DNA from: Entoloma clypeatum | Lineage: Eukaryota; Basidiomycota; Agaricomycetes; Agaricales; Entolomataceae | Reading direction: 5' to 3' | Assembly (NCBI GenBank): GCA_963565915.1 | Contig: OY751492.1 | Location: forward strand, 992,001-1,056,000 | Length of the DNA stretch: 64,000 nucleotides | Part shown: positions 62,681 through 64,000 of the stretch, in pieces | Numbering within the stretch: the stretch's first letter is position 1 | Layout of the letters: the number at the start of each line of letters is the position of its first letter | Program-made: the position numbers and the translations under genes | The notes under the pieces: generated by a model | Databases searched by the model: none | What the model saw: only the letters and a program-made list of their open reading frames with translations | Told to the model about the DNA's origin: nothing

Positions 62681-63480
62681 ATGATTCAACTCATCTTCAT
62701 AGGTATCAGCTTATATTATTTTTTGATTAAGCTTCCCGACACAATTCAAGACTTCTACAAATCTGTTTTTCACAAAGCAGTGACATCAGATGTCCTCACA
62801 TATTGTAAACGCGAACTTTTCCATGCTATATGGCACCTTATTTTGGATCCTCAATTTATGGCAGCATATGTTCATGGAATCATAATTGAATGTGCTGACA
62901 AAATTCTATGCAGGTTTTACCCCCGATTCTTCACATACTCAGCTGATTATCCTGAAAAGTAAGGTGAAATTTAATAGTCACATGCCTAATTCTGACGAGG
63001 CTTAGAATTCTTCTGGCGACAATTAAATTCCTTGGACGATGCCCTTGTCCCCGCTGCCTAATCCAAAAAATTGATATTGGTGATCTAGGAACTCGTGTGG
63101 ACTGGTGCATATGAGTATCAAGGGCACAACAAGACACCAACTCTCGGCGAAGCAAAATTCAGAGAGCCCGGCGCTTGATCTATGAGGATGGGATAAATGT
63201 CGGTGCTGCCCGCATTGAAAAAATCATCGGCTTACATTCTCTCATGCCAACTTGGGTGAGTGCCAAATTATCATTCACTCGTCACAAAATAATCTTGCAT
63301 AGAATGCTTTCAACCACATGGATTCGATTATCACACTATGTTTGCACCAGATTTGCTTCATGAGTTTGAGCTGGGAGTTTTCAAGGCAGTTTTCACTCAC
63401 TTAATGCAGATTTTGCATGTTGGAGGTGAAGACTCAATCCAAACTCTTAACAAGTGGTAAGAGATTAAATATTTGAATCA
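62681..63480 (+). pseudogene. Plavaka/KDZ-type transposase fragment with two introns
   Basis: Blocks in order: LPDTIQDFYKSVFHKAVTSD, YCKRELFHAIWHLILDPQF, RFYPRFFTYSADYPEK, then after a 47-bp intron (62959-63005, GTAAGG...CTTAG) ILLATIKFLGRCPCPRCLI, RRLIYEDGINVGAARIEKII, then a second 47-bp intron (63256-63302, GTGAGT...CATAG), NAF, a frameshift, and GFDYHTMFAPDLLHEFELGV, FKAVFTHLMQILHVGGEDSI. These are signature blocks of the Plavaka transposases common in basidiomycetes. The Cys pair CPCPRC and the LLHEFELG motif are intact. A frameshift near 63325 and the loss of both ends make it non-functional. Confidence 0.9.
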
Positions 63481-63810
63481 TATTTTACTCCTCACCTTTA
63501 AATTTAAGGAAGAATGCCCCAGCCCTTATGGGAATTGGAAGTCTCGCGAGGCTACTGCGGAGAAAATTTATCTGTCAAGATCCATCAGCGTGGAGTTAGG
63601 TCGCGAGAACAGCAAACCTTTGATATTACTTGGTATAGGCGAACATGAGGCCAGTGGGGGCCGAGTGTGGCGTGTCAAGTGGGGCCATCTTGCGAGAAAC
63701 ATGTTTTGGGGTGGAACTCAAATATATGAAAACGGTGCTAGAGTGGACTGGTCATATCGCTGTCGTTAGATAGGATTGACTGGGACAGTCAGGATTTAGT
63801 GTGGGGGAGA
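63481..63810 (+). other. Unassigned coding-like stretch before an LTR
   Basis: A plus-strand frame to 63769 (including SGGRVWRVKWGHLARNMFWG) does not match the expected continuation of the Plavaka transposase. It ends in AGTGTGGGGGAGA, a polypurine-like tract directly before the family-D LTR, so it may be the 3' end of an LTR element. Identity unknown. Confidence 0.35.
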
Positions 63811-64000
63811 TGATAAGGCCGCGCTGCATCTAGGCCTAAAATCTGTGCATTTGCACCCTTTCACACTATCTCTAAGGGATATAGAGAGTCCTAGATGAGC
63901 TCTGATTCTGAGGACTTAGTGGCGACGTTAGAGAGAGACCAGCGACCCTGGCAATGTAGGACATAGCACTGGTCACCACTATGGGCTTAGCTATGATACT
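63811..64000 (+). repeat. Family-D LTR, first 190 bp (runs off window)
   Basis: TGATAAGGCCGCGCTGCATC onward matches the start of the solo LTR at 29163 with a short internal deletion. It continues past the right edge. Confidence 0.85.

Overview
The window is a transposon graveyard from a fungal nuclear genome, most likely a mushroom-forming basidiomycete (Agaricomycetes). This rests on the element mix (Helitron, Plavaka/KDZ-type and hAT transposases, chromodomain Ty3/gypsy, Ty1/copia primed by half of initiator tRNA-Met, Tad-like LINE) and on spliceosomal introns of about 47 bp. I see no rRNA, tRNA, CRISPR or clear housekeeping gene. Almost every coding block is a mobile element or a fragment of one. 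The species is not determined.

Layout. 1-465: an uncharacterised ORF running off the left edge. 771-1298: an hAT-like MITE. 1562-6260: gypsy-1, rearranged head-to-head and lacking its reverse transcriptase (RT). 6453-7660: LINE tail. 7661-10067: unrecognised decayed coding relics. 10068-24358: a decayed Helitron gene cut by a solo LTR and by a 10.6-kb TIR element. The TIR element contains a 7.1-kb gag-only copia (copia-A), which in turn contains a 5'-truncated LINE. 24540-27162: 3' half of a chromovirus of the gypsy-2 family, carrying an hAT MITE. 27163-31540: repeat relics, a tandem array of about 160-bp units and a 1.3-kb solo LTR. 31540-35290: a composite repeat (GGTCC-rich segment B, 20-bp minisatellite C, AT-rich segment A) with a gypsy fragment and two MITEs. 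35291-38573: gypsy-4, truncated. 38575-52013: a host-like GX3-repeat gene broken by an hAT MITE, by an intact copia (copia-B, 1,575-aa polyprotein) inside that MITE, and probably by gypsy-2. 52932-53512: hAT transposase relic. 53718-62649: gypsy-3 between inverted copies of the B-C-A composite. 62681-63480: Plavaka transposase with two introns. 63811-64000: start of a second copy of the 1.3-kb LTR.

How the parts relate. Copia-B is the only element here that looks autonomous: 309-bp LTRs differing at one base, a GAAAC target duplication and every catalytic motif. Copia-A has similarly young LTRs but only gag, so it would need pol in trans. Gypsy-2, gypsy-3 and gypsy-4 share an arrangement that predicts Tf1-style self-priming: 10-11 nt starting 2 nt inside the 5' LTR are complementary to the LTR sequence 32-34 nt downstream of the TATA box, with a different sequence in each family. 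The gypsy elements are dead through deletions, an inversion, frameshifts and CpG-type transitions at catalytic codons.
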